Shown here: positions 52,838 through 64,000 of the stretch, piece after piece
How the letters are laid out: each line of letters opens with the position of its first letter
Numbering within the stretch: the stretch's first letter is position 1
Origin: Chrysemys picta bellii
Taxonomy: Eukaryota; Chordata; Testudines; Emydidae
Reading direction: 5' to 3'
Length of the DNA: 64,000 nucleotides
NCBI RefSeq assembly: GCF_011386835.1
Contig: NC_088796.1
Span: forward strand, 32,009,011-32,073,010
Notes under the pieces: generated by a model
The model's database searches: none
What the model was told of the DNA's origin: nothing
The model's input: the letters and a program-made list of their open reading frames with translations, nothing else
Translations under genes and position numbers: made by a program

Positions 52838-55800
52838 AACAAAGCTAGTTTTTTAGGTCTTGCTCACACCGCTGCAAGCGACTTTGATAAAGGAGAATCT
52901 CAGCTTTCATTTACACACACATGTGTATCGCTTTTCCTTTCGGTGATTGCCCTGAGAGCCAAACCAAAAAAACTGAATGCCAGGAACACTCAACTAGTTT
53001 TATTTTTGCACTGGGATGTTGTGGAGGAATGAAATTTCACACCTATATAAATTGTTTTAATGTATTATGAATCAGTTACATTTTAGGAGGGACACAAAGA
53101 ATTATCTCATTGTTCCACCCCCAAATCCTTAACCTGGCTTTGTGCATATAGTGACCAGATAATGGTGGACAGGAACTGGTTACCCTGGAGGAAGAGGGGC
53201 GCAAGAATATTATCATTTGTTATGAAAGTCCTTCTATAAGGTTGGCATTTTAAAATAAATATAGCTTCCTTCTTTTCAAGAAACATTTGTCCTCTGAGGG
53301 AGTGTTCACATTTTGTCTTTCTGTAGCAATTGTAATTCAAGCCATCAGCAGTAAAAGCCAAAGCATTATGCAATTAGTAGATTTAATAAAATTAGCAAAT
53401 ATTGCCAATAGAGGTAATAAAAAAGCATAGTCAGACTCCACCCTGTCCCCTGTTGCCTTCCATGGGCACCAGATGGGTGCCCCTTACTGCACAATCTGAC
53501 CCACTGCTTTCTTCTAATATTTAACAATATATTTGAAGCAAATTCTAAAATAGTTTCCTCCTCAAGCAGCTCGATCATGATGGATTCAGATTAGCTGAAG
53601 CCTTTCCAGTGTACTGTAAATCAGTCAGCATGGCACTCATTTTATGTAAAATGTTGGCGGGTTTAGATATGCTATATGCATACTGAGTAAGTTGGCTTTT
53701 ATCTTGTGACCATGAGGTAAGATGATTGTGTTTGCAGTATTCCTTTCTAGTTAGAATGGGGAATATCAAAAATACAATTAATAATTTACCTAATAGGAAA
53801 AAGAGTTAATTGGCACCTTTTTAAGACCAGTCACTATAATGTACCACTATTCTGTAAACTAAGCTTATGGCCCATCTAAAAAACTTTCCATATTCACTAG
53901 GTGACTTTCACTTGTTTCTCCTCTCTATTTCTATAATTTACCAGTAAAATATCTGTCAAGTCCAACTAAGAACTAAACTCAGAGCTTTAAGGTGCAGATC
54001 CAAAAAGTTTAAAGAGGCTTGGGTACAAATTCATAGATAAGGAGGAGACTGTAGCCACCTTTCCCATTAAGCACCACAGCAGGACTTTTGAGGATAAAGG
54101 TGGACACTGGAAGATCAAAAGACCCTTAAAGCTACTGTGATTACAGAAATGGTTGTTGTTTAACACCCCCTCCCCCCCCCCCCGCCAAAAAAAATTCTAA
54201 TGATATTCTTTTTATTGGGAATCCTAATCCATTTTGAAGCTTGGACCAGAACTGGATTCAGGAGGAGTTTTAGCTGAGTGAGGGCTTGAGGATTGTCACC
54301 AGTGTTAAGAATACGTATCATGATGAACTGTCACATAGAAATGCTGGATTTGTCAGCCATGCACAGCTGGCTGCGGATCAGCCAAACAAAATGAAGAATA
54401 AAACTGGCAGTGCTGTGTGATATGCCTGCCAATTATGGAGCTTACAAAAGAAAATGAAAGCATGTGGGCTTAGTAGGCTGCTGTAACCACTATTGTTCAG
54501 AAGGGTTCAGTCCCATTAAAGATATCTCGAATACATGAGTCATTAAGATTTGACTCTCCACCCTTTGCCTAAACTTTGAATTGGATTGAACCCATTTTTT
54601 TTCAAGGAATAAATATATGCAGTTAACTTTTTAAATGTGTTTTCTTATTTTTTACATGTCTCTGACCTTTTCTGACCGTTCAAATCAGACTGAAGCCAGG
54701 AAGTGCTGGTAGTTTCTTAAGTCATACAAAGTTTATGAGATTTTTCAGCTTGACTTCTGGATCGGAGAAGTATAGGTAAATTCTGATGAGTTTTGGTTAA
54801 GAAGCCAAATTTTTGGACATATACTTGAACTTAAGGCACTGGTAAAGTAGAATGTGTGTAATGGAATGACTGGGCTTTTATCATTTCCCTCTCTCCATCT
54901 GTTTTCCAATTCGTATTGAGATATTGTGTTGCTCAATGCAAAGGAACTGTTTTGTTGACGAAGAGACGTGACATTCTTTTTATCTTGTAATTCTATATCA
55001 CATGTAGCAAAATACTGCTTAGTGAGTGACTTTTCCCATAGAAAATAAAAATATTTGCCAAACTGTTTTTAAAAAAGATAGAAAAAACGCTCCATTTGTT
55101 CACTTATTGTTCCTTTTTCCTGTTTTGTTTCATTAGAATTCAGGTGTACTCTCCTGTGCTCAGCTGGCTTCTGAGTCCTTTCAGGAGGCCTTGTCTTAGA
55201 AAAATCTAGAATGTTTGACAATTTGGCATTAAACAGGAAAAAAAAATCTTTATTCACTTATCGCTAGTTTTTTGTTTTGTTTCTGTATTGTACAGGTGCA
55301 CGCCTGTGCACAGCTGGTTCCTGTGCCCTGCCAAGACTTGTTGCAGAAAATACAAATATTTGCCAGCCTTGCTTTAACAACAGCGACGACAACAACAACA
55401 ACAAAAATCACATTTATTTCTTTGTGCTTTATATACATGAAAATAACAGGCCCACGCTGCCCATGTCACAGGAATCTGGCACAAAAATCCTACTATAGGC
55501 TAGCAGCCAAAGCATTTTGCGTAGACTACTACTGGCAACAGTTTTCATTGGCAGAGTATCTGTCTTCAGCTCAACCTGAGGCTAGAAGCCGACACCAAGG
55601 ATTTTTTGATGTCTTCCATTCTCTTCCTTATCTGTTGTTCCATTACCCCCATGCAGCCCTTCAGACCAGCAGCACTTCTTGATTAAACTAATATACTAAT
55701 TTATAAAACTCACTGCCCCCCTCTCCCTTTTTACCAAAGACCAGCCATCTTCAACAGCTGCATTGTTAACCTGCGTCCCATCCTTCAGGCACAAGCAGGC

Positions 55801-56499
55801 AGAAATCCTAAACCAATTACCTTCTCCTAACTACTTCTTCCCCCAGAGTGTGAGCAAAGACCCCAGGTACCAGTGCACTCATTTTAGGTATCTGCTTTTG
55901 ACACCAGTGGCTGTGTCAGCAGTGCCAGTAGGAGTAACTAAATAGCTGAGCTGGATGAAAACTATTTACAAATAGTTTAATCAGTGAATAGTTTCTGTCA
56001 GTTGTTAAATAAATGTTCATTATTATTTTTTCAGTTATTTGCATTATCAGACAGAAACCAGCAGGCACTCTGAAAACTTTTGAGGACTAGAAAGAAAACT
56101 TTGGTCAAGAATATCCAGGCAACCTGCTATTCTTACAAAAAAGGCCATGCAATCTTTAGGGTTTGATTTTCAAATAAGCTCATGTACTATAGTGTACTCA
56201 TACGAACAATGAACATGATTGTACATAAAAACCCTGTAGGAAATAAACCAGATAGGTGTTAAAGTAGCTATCTGCATGTACAAATCAGACATATACTGGC
56301 ATAGACATTTTTGTGTTTGTCTCTGGGCGTGGGATGTTTTGAAATCTAGTCCTGGGTTAATGTCCTTGAAGAATGTACATGAACGTCAGTTTTTAAAATA
56401 CTGTCCTAAAACTACACATAAAATAAAGAGGATTTAATTTAAAATAACTCTCATAAAATGGTGAAATGCAGACCTTACCCAGCCAAGACTTGATTCTGG
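52838..56499. other. Long intergenic stretch, no gene seen
   Basis: About 3.7 kb, mostly unique-looking AT-rich DNA. Simple sequence: a C-rich run at 54168-54184 followed by A-rich sequence, and (ACA)n at 55384-55404. The 136-codon ORF at 55272-55682 crosses the (ACA)n run (poly-Thr) and has no motif. Confidence 0.35.
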
Positions 56500-58510
56500 G
56501 GGTTTAGAGAATGCCAATAGCCTTTTTCATAACTGCATCACATTGTTGACTCATGTGCAATTTGTGATTCGCTATATCCGCAGCCTAGCCAGTTATTCCC
56601 CATTTTGTAGTCATTTTTCCTTCCTAAGTGTAGTACTTTGCACTTGTCTTTATTGAATTTCATCTTGTTGATTCACACTGTGACGGTGCACCTCATAAGG
56701 CTTTATGGAAATATGCTTATGAATGTATATATATGACATAACTGGACTATGTTTTATGCTACATATGCCATGTAACATATCTCTGTAAAGGTTATGATCT
56801 ACTGAATCTATTCATCCTATTTGTATGGATGTGTCATTGTTGTATTCGAAGTTATGAATATTGGCTGTGTATTTGCTTGATTTCTAAGTAGCCTTAGTAA
56901 AGCATTTGGTCAGCTTCTTGAAAAAGGAATGTGCAAATTAAGTGCCCAATCAAGAAACACTTAAAGGACAATGAATCTTGGAAGGCTCCAATCCACATAA
57001 GAAGTCTACCTGAGGACGTTCAAGCTAGCATGTAAGTAATGGCTGCTGCCTGTAAAAACTGAGTCATGCATGGACATGTGACTTGCCCATGTGACTCCAA
57101 AACTCCATCTTGGAGCTGGACTATGCATAGGAGAGAGGAGGGGGTCTCCACCCACAAGAGAACGTCTATTTAAACCCCTGGGAGACCTCTCCATTTTGTC
57201 TTCAGCTGGCTCAAGAGATAGCCTCTCCACCCCCAAGGATACCTGAGAAAAACTGGAACAGGACAGTAACTACAGCGGATGTGAGTGATTGCTGGACCCA
57301 GACTAGAAGGAGAATAGTCTGTAAAAGGAAGCTTACTGGAACACCAGAAGGTGAGGTTTTATCTGTATTCAGTTTTCTACTGTATTAGACTTAGACTTGC
57401 GTGTTTTATTTTATTTTACTTGGTAATTTACTTTGTTATGTATGTTACTACTTGGAACCACTTAAATCCTACTTTCTGTATTTAATAAAATCATTTTCTA
57501 CTTATTAATTAACCCAGAGTTTGTATTACTACCTGGGGGGGGGGGGGGGAGGGCAAACAGCTGTGCATATCTATCAGTGTTAAAGAGGGCAAACAATTTA
57601 TGAGTTTACCCTGTATAAGCTTTATACAGGGTAAAATGGATTTATTTGGGGTTTGGATCCCATTGGGAGTTGTGCATCTGAGTGTTAAAGACAGGAACAC
57701 TTCTTAAGTTGCTTTCAATTAAGCCTACAGCTGTTAGGGGATGTGGTTCAGAACTGGGTCTGGGTTTGCAGCAGGCTAGTGAGTGTGGCTCAAACCAGGC
57801 AGGGCACTGAAGTCCCAAGTTGCCAGGGCAGGAAAGCAGGGGCAGAAGTAGTCTTGGCACATCAGTTGGCAGTTCCCAAGGGGGTTTCTGTGGTCCAACC
57901 CATCACACACGCCAATTCTCCAATTTGGCAAGTTTCTTTTTATTTGTTTCTTATTATTTAATCCTCTCCTCCAAAGTGCTAGCAACCCCTCCCAGCTTGG
58001 CATCATCCACACATGTTATAAGCCTTCTCTCCACTCCACTGTCCAAGTCATTAATGAACCCAGGACAGTACTGAACCCAGGACAACAAGATCCCACTAGA
58101 TACGCCCTCCCAGTTTGACAGTTGAGTACAATCTTTCAACCAGATGTGCACCAACCATATTGTAATTTCAGCTAGGCCACATTTCCTTAGTTTGCCTATG
58201 AGAATGTCATGGGGGACTGTGTCAAAAGCCTACTAAAATCAAGATATGTCAAGTCTCCAGTTTTTCCCCCATCCACTAGGTCAGCAACCCTATCAAAGAA
58301 GAAAATGTGGTTGGTTTGGTATGATTTGTTCTTGATAAATCCATGTGGGCTACTATTTTTAATCCTGTTATACTCTGAGTGCTTACAAATTTATTGTTTA
58401 ATAATTTGTCCCAGTCTCTTTCCAGGCATAGAAATTAGGCTGACTGGTCTATAATTTGTTCCCCTTTTTAAGATTGGCACTAATGCTGGAAATTAGGGAA
58501 TAACACAGCA
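56500..58510 (-). pseudogene. Old CR1 LINE fragment, split by an LTR
   Basis: On the minus strand the CR1 pol sequence is recognisable. Around 57990-58012 lies CVDDAKLGG, a decayed version of the RT catalytic (F/Y)ADD box. Upstream are stretches equivalent to the RT palm and fingers (58080-58510). The 3' part continues at 56500-56678 after the interruption: CATCTTGTTGATT joins directly to CCAATTCTCCAATTTGGCAA. It is a different CR1 lineage from the copy at 44567, and more decayed. The 5' half is missing. Confidence 0.82.
56679..57907 (+). mobile_element. Solo LTR, same family as 51685, nested in CR1
   Basis: It starts TGTGACGG and ends CATCACA. The flanks are CACAC (56674-56678) and CACGC (57908-57912), a 5-bp duplication with one CpG-type change. 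TATTTAAA at 57167-57174 stands in the TATA position, with AATAAA at 57484-57489. The region downstream of the TATA is closely related to the other LTR (TTGGAACCACTTAAATCC and CCTGTATAAGCTTTATACAG in both), while the U3 halves differ a lot. A G14-15 run lies at 57535-57549. There is no internal retroviral sequence on either side. Confidence 0.82.
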
Positions 58511-58799
58511 TATCAACGGAGACTAGATATACAGACCCTATACAAATGACATAACAGTCTGGAAAATATTTTTGCTACTATAGCACACGTTTCCAAGAAT
58601 AGAACATGATTTTATCTTTAAATCTGAAATCACTTGGGATGAATATTTAAAAGGGAATCTAAACATTCTCCCTGGTAAACTGAAAAAAAAAATATTTGTA
58701 CTGCAAAGTGATCAGGTATAGAGCACTTACAGCTGAAATGACCCATGTAAGGCTGGAGAACAAGCATAATCCTTTTAAGATTTATTTTACCTGGCTTTC
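58511..58799. other. Intergenic, no feature recognised
   Basis: Short AT-rich stretch after the CR1 fragment. Nothing recognised. Confidence 0.35.
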
Positions 58800-59500
58800 A
58801 GCTAAATATTAGACTAGAGTGACATTTAAGAATTCTATCCCATGGGAAATGCCAACATTTGTTTTTATCCTGAAATGGGGGGAGGGGGAGAGGGGAGTTG
58901 AAATTTCAAAATTGTCCATGGAACAGAAATTCTGAAAAATTGTTTCATATGAAAATGTAAAAATGAAGCATTTTAACATTCCTGAAATCACAATTTATTT
59001 TTAATGACCCAAAATGCTTTGTTTCAAGTCATTTCAATAATAAATTTAATTTCCCTATGGCACATTGCCTTATGGAAGATGTACACCGAGCACACTGTGC
59101 TCTCCTATGTGTCAGGCTTTCTAGCTGGACTACATTTTTTATAATGCATTCCTAGTTATGTGACTCCCCAGAGGCACCATACAGCTCAGTCAGAAGGAAA
59201 TCAGATCTTGGGAGAGATAGTGCTTCAGGGAACCCAGCTAAAAGGAAAAATTGGGGGACCAGAATTACAATTTTATTAAGACAATGCTTGATGGGAAATG
59301 AAGTTTTATGTTTTGTTGAAATGATTTAAACATATTGTTCCAGGTGAGTTCGAAGAGTGAAATATTCTGATTCTGGTCCACAGAGAATCAAACATTTTTG
59401 GAAAAATCAAAAATTTTCCATAGAAAATTATAATTGTGCAGAAACTGCATTTTCCATCAGAAAATCATTCATATGAAAACTTCCTGTCTCTCAAATCTAT
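58800..59500. repeat. Probable AT-rich inverted-repeat element with internal CTATGGCACATTGCC block
   Basis: The outer parts (GAAATTTCAAAATTGTCCAT, TTTGGAAAAATCAAAAATTTTCC) have the AAAATTTT style of the dispersed family. The middle has CCCTATGGCACATTGCCTTA and TCAGGCTTTCTAGCTGGAC, which I remember from a dispersed amniote repeat that I cannot name. A G-rich GGGGGGAGGGGGAGAGGGG is at 58878-58896. The boundaries are uncertain. Confidence 0.35.
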
Positions 59501-61144
59501 CTTATCTATCTTATCTTATCTATCATATCTAATCTATCTATCCATCTAGCTAATTCAGTCATTCTTATAAACCAGTTCTATGGGTGTTTGAGTACTATTT
59601 GTCAAATAAACTATTCAACAACTACCAGCATATTTCTCCAAATAATTATTTCTATGTATAATGTTTTCTGTATTCAATTGACTCTATTAACATATAACAT
59701 TATACAGGTATTTATATAGATATATAATCTCTAAACTCAAAGCCCTAAACAGAAAGTATCCATAGCCATTGGACCTCAGCTGTACAAGGCAGATCCTAGT
59801 TCCATGGGATGTCTCCTGTTCAGCACAATAGTCAGTCTTGTCTTGGAAATCAATCTAAAAAATACCTTATTGGGAAGAATGTGCCTCCCAAAATGGTCTT
59901 TCTAGAGGGAGGAAAACTGTCAGAAAAACAACAAACCAAGTAATTCTGTGGTATTATGGTTGGAAGTTTCACAAATAATCATTTACAGCAATCCACAGAA
60001 GTGCAGATTACCAGAACGTTGATCATGTAATTTGGTGATACAAGTATTAGCTAAGTATGTCCTGCCATTTTCCACTAAAGATAGTGTTCCGTTTCATATG
60101 AAAATTGTATTCGTCTACATTGTCACATGATTTTATTTGCTAAGAACATAATTTGTGGTTGATTAATGAAACAGCCCCCCTTTTCCCTCTCCCGTTGTGC
60201 AATAAAAAATAAATAAGAATAAAAGACCCCACATTTTTGGTGAAATATTCATTTAAAATTTTAAAAAATGCACATATTTTACAACAACAAAAAGCCATTT
60301 GAAAAAATCCATCCAGATCTATGCAGCAGCAGTGCAAATGATCTGGAATAGATCCTGGCTGGGCATTAGAGGGTAACTGGTGTTGTTCTTCCGTCCTTTG
60401 CTATCCATCTACCAACGAACTACAAATGGACAGCAAAATACTCCCCTCTTGTATATACCAGCTTCTTTATTGTCACTCTCTCTCTTTCCCTCTCTCATTC
60501 TGTGCTGGCTTCTCTCAGCTTGTATCTGAAATAAGCTATGCAAATGCAAGGCATAGTTTTTTCTATGTTCTTTTAGGGTCAGCTTGCAACAGCTTGTCTG
60601 CCGGCTGAACATACCTTCTTTCTTCATGAACACACTTCTTTCTCCCTTATGCAACTGAAACTGTGGGATGTACAATAGAACTGGTGTTCTGTGGCTCTTG
60701 CTTTCTGCCAATACTTGGGTAAAAGAAAATAGTAATATAGTAGCAGAAATTGACCACTTTCCAGTTAGTTGTGTGAATGCTCTGCCTTGCACAGTGGTGC
60801 AAATGGCATCAGAATGTGGCCCACATTATAAACACAATGTCAAAATATTTTAAAGTGCAAAGAGTTGCAGTTAAAACTTTAGGAAATTAGTTCACAAAAT
60901 CTGACACGGTATAATTAATGTAGTTAAATCTTTTGACTTGATGTTTTATTCAGCAAAAAGTTAGAATTACTGTATTTTACAAGTGTAAATTAGGAACCAT
61001 TTTCCCGCAGCAAGCCTGTAAATCTTGCGTAGAATAAAATTCATGCCAACCTCTACTTCCACACAAGGAATGGGCTCACAATAATGGCACATGGCTGACT
61101 GATCTGAGCAAAGTGAATAAAGTAGCTTAAGGCAGAGAGCTCTC
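59501..61144. other. Intergenic, (TATC)n microsatellite, no gene
   Basis: A (CTAT/TATC)n run with interruptions occupies 59494-59551. The 127-codon minus-strand ORF at 60409-60792 has no motif or context. A TCTC-rich tract lies at 60476-60500. No other feature recognised. Confidence 0.4.
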
Positions 61145-61147
61145 TAA

Positions 61148-61423
61148 GAGGATGTCTACACGGCAATTAAATATCTGTGATTGGCTTATGTCAGCTTGTG
61201 GGGCTCAGGCTGCAAGCCTGTAAAACTTCAGTGCAAACCTCCGGGCTTGGGCTGGAGCCAGGGCTCAGGGAGCCTGCGAGGGCAGAGGGTCCAAGAGCTT
61301 CGGCTCCAGCCTAAGCCCCAATGTCCACACCTCAATTTTACAGCCCCAGAGCCCAAGCCCCATGAGCCTGAATCAGCTGACACGAGCCAGCCACAGACAT
61401 TTAATTGCAGTGTAGATACACAC
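61148..61423. mobile_element. Harbinger-type foldback MITE
   Basis: It is flanked by direct TAA (61145-61147, 61424-61426). The ends are GAGGATGTCTACACGGC and, read inward from the right, GTGTGTATCTACACTGC, followed on both sides by AATTAAAT-type words (AATTAAATATCTGTG, CAGACATTTAATTG). Internal stems are GGCTCAGGCTGCAAGC and GGGCTTGGGCTGGAGCC with GGCTCCAGCCTAAGCCCC. The 81-codon ORF inside is not a gene. Confidence 0.75.
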
Positions 61424-61426
61424 TAA

Positions 61427-62185
61427 GACAATGTCTCAATGCCTTTGTTAATATACCCACATCCCACCTCTGGATACGAGCATTTACAAGAATGGTTGTT
61501 CCTGGTGACAACCTGCTTTTTGATTATCTTCTGTTGATGGCTGAAAAATACGCTGATATATTTTCAATGCTCCTACCCTCACTTAGAGCCTGATTCTGAG
61601 GATGCTCTAGGATCAGGCCCTAATGTTGTGAACAATTTGGTAGGTTTTTCACATGGCACCAACTTGTGAAGTCTCCCTTTTGCCCTGTTTGAAATGGAAT
61701 TTGACATCCTGACCCTGATCATCAGGTGATGTAAATCAGAATAGTTCATTTTAGTCAACGGAATTGTGCTGATTGACACCAGCTGAGGATCTGGGCCCTC
61801 ACATCATTCAGAAAATGTTAAGAACTTTCAACTTACCAGTTTGTTTGAGGTGTGCACACAATTTAAGCTCCCCATTCAAAGCCGATTACTTAAATCAGGC
61901 ACATTAAATACCCAGATTATGATCTCTAGTCTTATTTTGATGCCTACATAAATATGATTTGATGAAATACAGTTATCATGCCTAAATAAATTAAATAAAG
62001 TAGGTGGGGATATGTAGCAGATTATACGTAGAACAAGGTTTGAAATTTTCAGAACAGTGCAGTGGATTAATTTTAATGGAAGATGTTTGGCTAGATGTTA
62101 ATTTAGGTGTCTAATTTTAGGCATCCAAGTTTGAAAATGGGGATTTTTGCGACTGTTAACTAGATTTAGTTATCAAGCCTGTTGT
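61427..62185. other. Intergenic, no gene seen
   Basis: GAGCCTGATTCTGAGGATGC with AGGATCAGGCCC at 61587-61619 is a short foldback. At 62090-62150 a MITE-like TTAGGTGTCTAATTTTAGGC then AAGTTTGAAAATGGGG occurs. No gene. Confidence 0.4.
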
Positions 62186-62193
62186 CTTATAAT

Positions 62194-62655
62194 TAAGGCC
62201 CTACTTGTGATATTGCATAAATGGCGATATTTGGCTTCCACCACAATTTTGACAGCGGGAGCTCCGCTCTGCACAAAGCTGAGAGGGGGCGCCCCCTGCT
62301 GTCAGCCCCAGGCCCCTACTCTCAGTTGTGGGTGGCTGACAGTAGGAGCCCCCGCTCTGAGCCCCGTGTTCCTGTTCTGTGACCTGGACCCGTGCTCTCA
62401 GTCCCCAGTTGCCGCAATGGGAGCTACTGCTCTCAGCCCCAATGTTCCCGCTGTCAGCCTCAAGTCCCTGCTTTCAGTCCTGGGTCCTCACTCTCAGCCC
62501 TGAACGTCCGACAGCGGAAAATTGCAGAAAAGTAGAAATGACTTTATTAAGGCAAACAATAAGGTCCATTATTACTTTTTTGCAAATTTCCATGGCTTGT
62601 ACGCAACTCAAAAGCAATTTTTTGTCAAATATCCCGCGATTCAAGTAGGGCCTTA
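62194..62655. mobile_element. hAT-type non-autonomous element with CAGCCCC minisatellite core
   Basis: The ends are perfect 14-bp inverted repeats TAAGGCCCTACTTG / CAAGTAGGGCCTTA. The flanks are CTTATAAT (62186-62193) and CTTAGAAT (62656-62663), an 8-bp duplication with one change, as expected for hAT. The core 62290-62510 is an imperfect minisatellite of units like GCTCTCAGCCCC. AT-rich right end. The 118-codon ORF reads the minisatellite and is not a gene. Confidence 0.78.
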
Positions 62656-62702
62656 CTTAGAATGCAAATGTTCTAAAGGAAAAAAAAAAGGAAGAGTGCC
62701 TT

Positions 62703-63400
62703 TGTGATGGGCTATTCACTCCACCCCTGACCTGAAAGGGTTAAGGTAGCTGGGAAGGGGCTAATGAACCTGATAGGCAGCACCTAGGGGACAATTAGGT
62801 TAGCTAATCAAACCCTAATAGAAGATGGAGCCCTGGTGGACAGGAACAGACTGAGCTGGTGTAAAACTTGGAAGCTGAGAACAGAGGGGGGCTGCTGAGT
62901 GGAGATGTGCAGTCACTCTAGCCTTAGAGAGGGAAAGGAGGTAAACCAGAGGGAGAATAGAAGCCCTGGGGTCCTGCCCTGAGGAAGGGCCTGACAGAGG
63001 CATAGAGCCTGATGGGTGAAAGAGGACCAGACCAGGGAAATAGTAGCAAGGTCTGGCACCGTGCAGACCTTGGCTGCTGGTTGTAGGGCCTCTGGGCTGG
63101 AACCTGGAGTAAAGGATGGGTCTGGGTTCCCCTACCAGCCCCTGAGGAAGTGGCACAGACCAGGCAGTGGACCCGAGGACTGTCTAGAACAGTCATCCTT
63201 TGGAACTTTGGGACCTTGGAAGGGAAGGATCATAGTGAGTTGGCCGGAGGGCCAAGGCATAAAGAGAGAGCCCCTCGACTCGCAGAGAAAAGGTTGCAGG
63301 GCATGCAAATGAGCAGCAGAAGGAGGCATTGGACCTGGAAAGAGCTAATTCCCAAAGCAGCCTGGTGGAGGCGCCCTAGCTGCAAGAACCCCCTGAGACA
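62703..63400 (+). mobile_element. Solo LTR of an endogenous retrovirus-like element (second family)
   Basis: It begins TGTGATGGG and ends CTGAGACA, flanked by perfect GCCTT duplications (62698-62702, 63401-63405). The body shares blocks with the minus-strand LTR at 18511-19385 (AAAGGGTTAAGG, GTGGCACAGACCAGGCAGTG, GACCTGGAAAGAGCTAATTC). Length is 698 bp. No internal retroviral genes lie next to it, so it is a solo LTR. A TATA candidate, GCATAAAGAG, lies late at 63258. The four overlapping ORFs inside have no support. Confidence 0.78.
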
Positions 63401-63405
63401 GCCTT

Positions 63406-64000
63406 TCATGAGGTTGAACTGTGTCATGGTCTTGCCTTCATACAGAGAAGGGATTTTCTACCAAAAAGATTATATTCAAAGAAACAGTACTATGTAGACT
63501 GACCATTTAAACATATGTGGAGAGCATTCTCCATGTGAAAATCTTGAAACCATGGCATCTAATGGGACCGTAGCTGGTTCTAATGGGACTGCAGCTGGTG
63601 CTGACTGTGTATGTGCATTATTTTAAAAAAGCTCTTAAAATAGTAAGGAGTAACGAAGGAAGTGAGCATTAGCTTTAAAGCCCACAATTCTTGTAAAAGA
63701 GTGAATTTCTCTGGCTATATGCTTTGTATATGCAGTAGTGTGTATTTGATATATGTTACATATGGCATTGCATGTGGGCTACAGTTTATGAAAGGGACAA
63801 TTTGCATATTAAGTCACATTAATAATATACATCCAACATATACTGTACCTAGATAGCATTCACATAGATCACATTTACAGAAGGGGAATTGCATTTTTTA
63901 AAAAAATTTTCTGTGACAGCAGCAAAACAGAACAAAACAGGAGAAAATTAGGGACATGGAAAATATTAAAGATTTATGTGATAGTGCCACTTTTCTCTTG
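63406..64000. other. Intergenic to the window end, short tandem duplication
   Basis: A 21-bp unit (TAATGGGACYGYAGCTGGT) is duplicated head to tail at 63559-63600. The rest is AT-rich with no recognised feature. Confidence 0.45.

Noticed and set aside
55272..55682. 136-codon plus-strand ORF
   Set aside because: Depends on an (ACA)n microsatellite read as poly-threonine. The remainder has no recognisable domain.
51685..57907. The two same-family LTRs as the two ends of one provirus
   Set aside because: Each LTR has its own 5-bp flanking duplication (GAACT; CACAC/CACGC). The second interrupts a CR1 whose 3' part lies between them, there is no retroviral coding sequence in between, and the U3 regions differ strongly.
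60409..60792. 127-codon minus-strand ORF
   Set aside because: No motif, spans TCTC-rich simple sequence, and has no supporting context.

Overview
This window reads as intergenic or deep-intronic DNA of a vertebrate, most likely a cryptodiran turtle. The best evidence is two tRNA-derived SINEs (18860-19064, 38177-38375) with the head and body I know from turtle Cry-type polIII/SINEs. CR1 LINEs, MIR/CORE-SINEs, PIF/Harbinger and hAT foldback MITEs, Penelope-like fragments and endogenous retroviral LTRs support it. The background is AT-rich. I find no host exon chain, rRNA gene, tRNA gene, CRISPR array or bacterial-style operon. Nearly all long ORFs are chance readings of repeats. Class names come from my memory of repeat families, not from a search.

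Layout. 1-328 is the end of an ORF cut by the window edge, probably from a mobile element. 0.3-12 kb holds a Harbinger MITE (875-1163), a Penelope-like foldback with a decayed hammerhead motif (5883-6051), a hAT MITE (6966-7160), a MIR split by a Harbinger MITE (7868-8560), and a repeat-poor stretch near 11 kb rich in homeodomain-like sites. 12.4-14.2 kb holds a composite palindromic repeat and another MITE. 18.5-19.4 kb is a minus-strand LTR with a SINE inside it.

21445-26707 is the centrepiece: a 5.3 kb PIF/Harbinger DNA transposon with TTA target duplications. It carries a two-exon Myb/SANT-like gene on the plus strand and a DDE transposase on the minus strand, both broken by frameshifts and stops. 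An antisense 128-codon ORF lies in the Myb-gene intron. The element also contains a 272-bp block that recurs with one mismatch at 30414-30685, 4.2 kb outside it.

27.7-44 kb is a field of MITEs, MIRs, a second SINE and a tandem palindromic array. 44.5-46.6 kb is a 5'-truncated minus-strand CR1 next to a MIR that holds a small palindromic MITE. 49.3-52.8 kb has a second composite repeat, a second Penelope-like foldback and a solo LTR. 56.5-58.5 kb is an older CR1 split by a solo LTR of the same family. 61.1-63.4 kb has a Harbinger MITE, a hAT element and another solo LTR.

The only genes that worked together are the two Harbinger genes. In this superfamily a Myb-like DNA-binding protein and a DDE nuclease are both needed for transposition. 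The other elements are fragments or non-autonomous copies. The interest of the window lies in nesting order, target duplications and repeat architecture.
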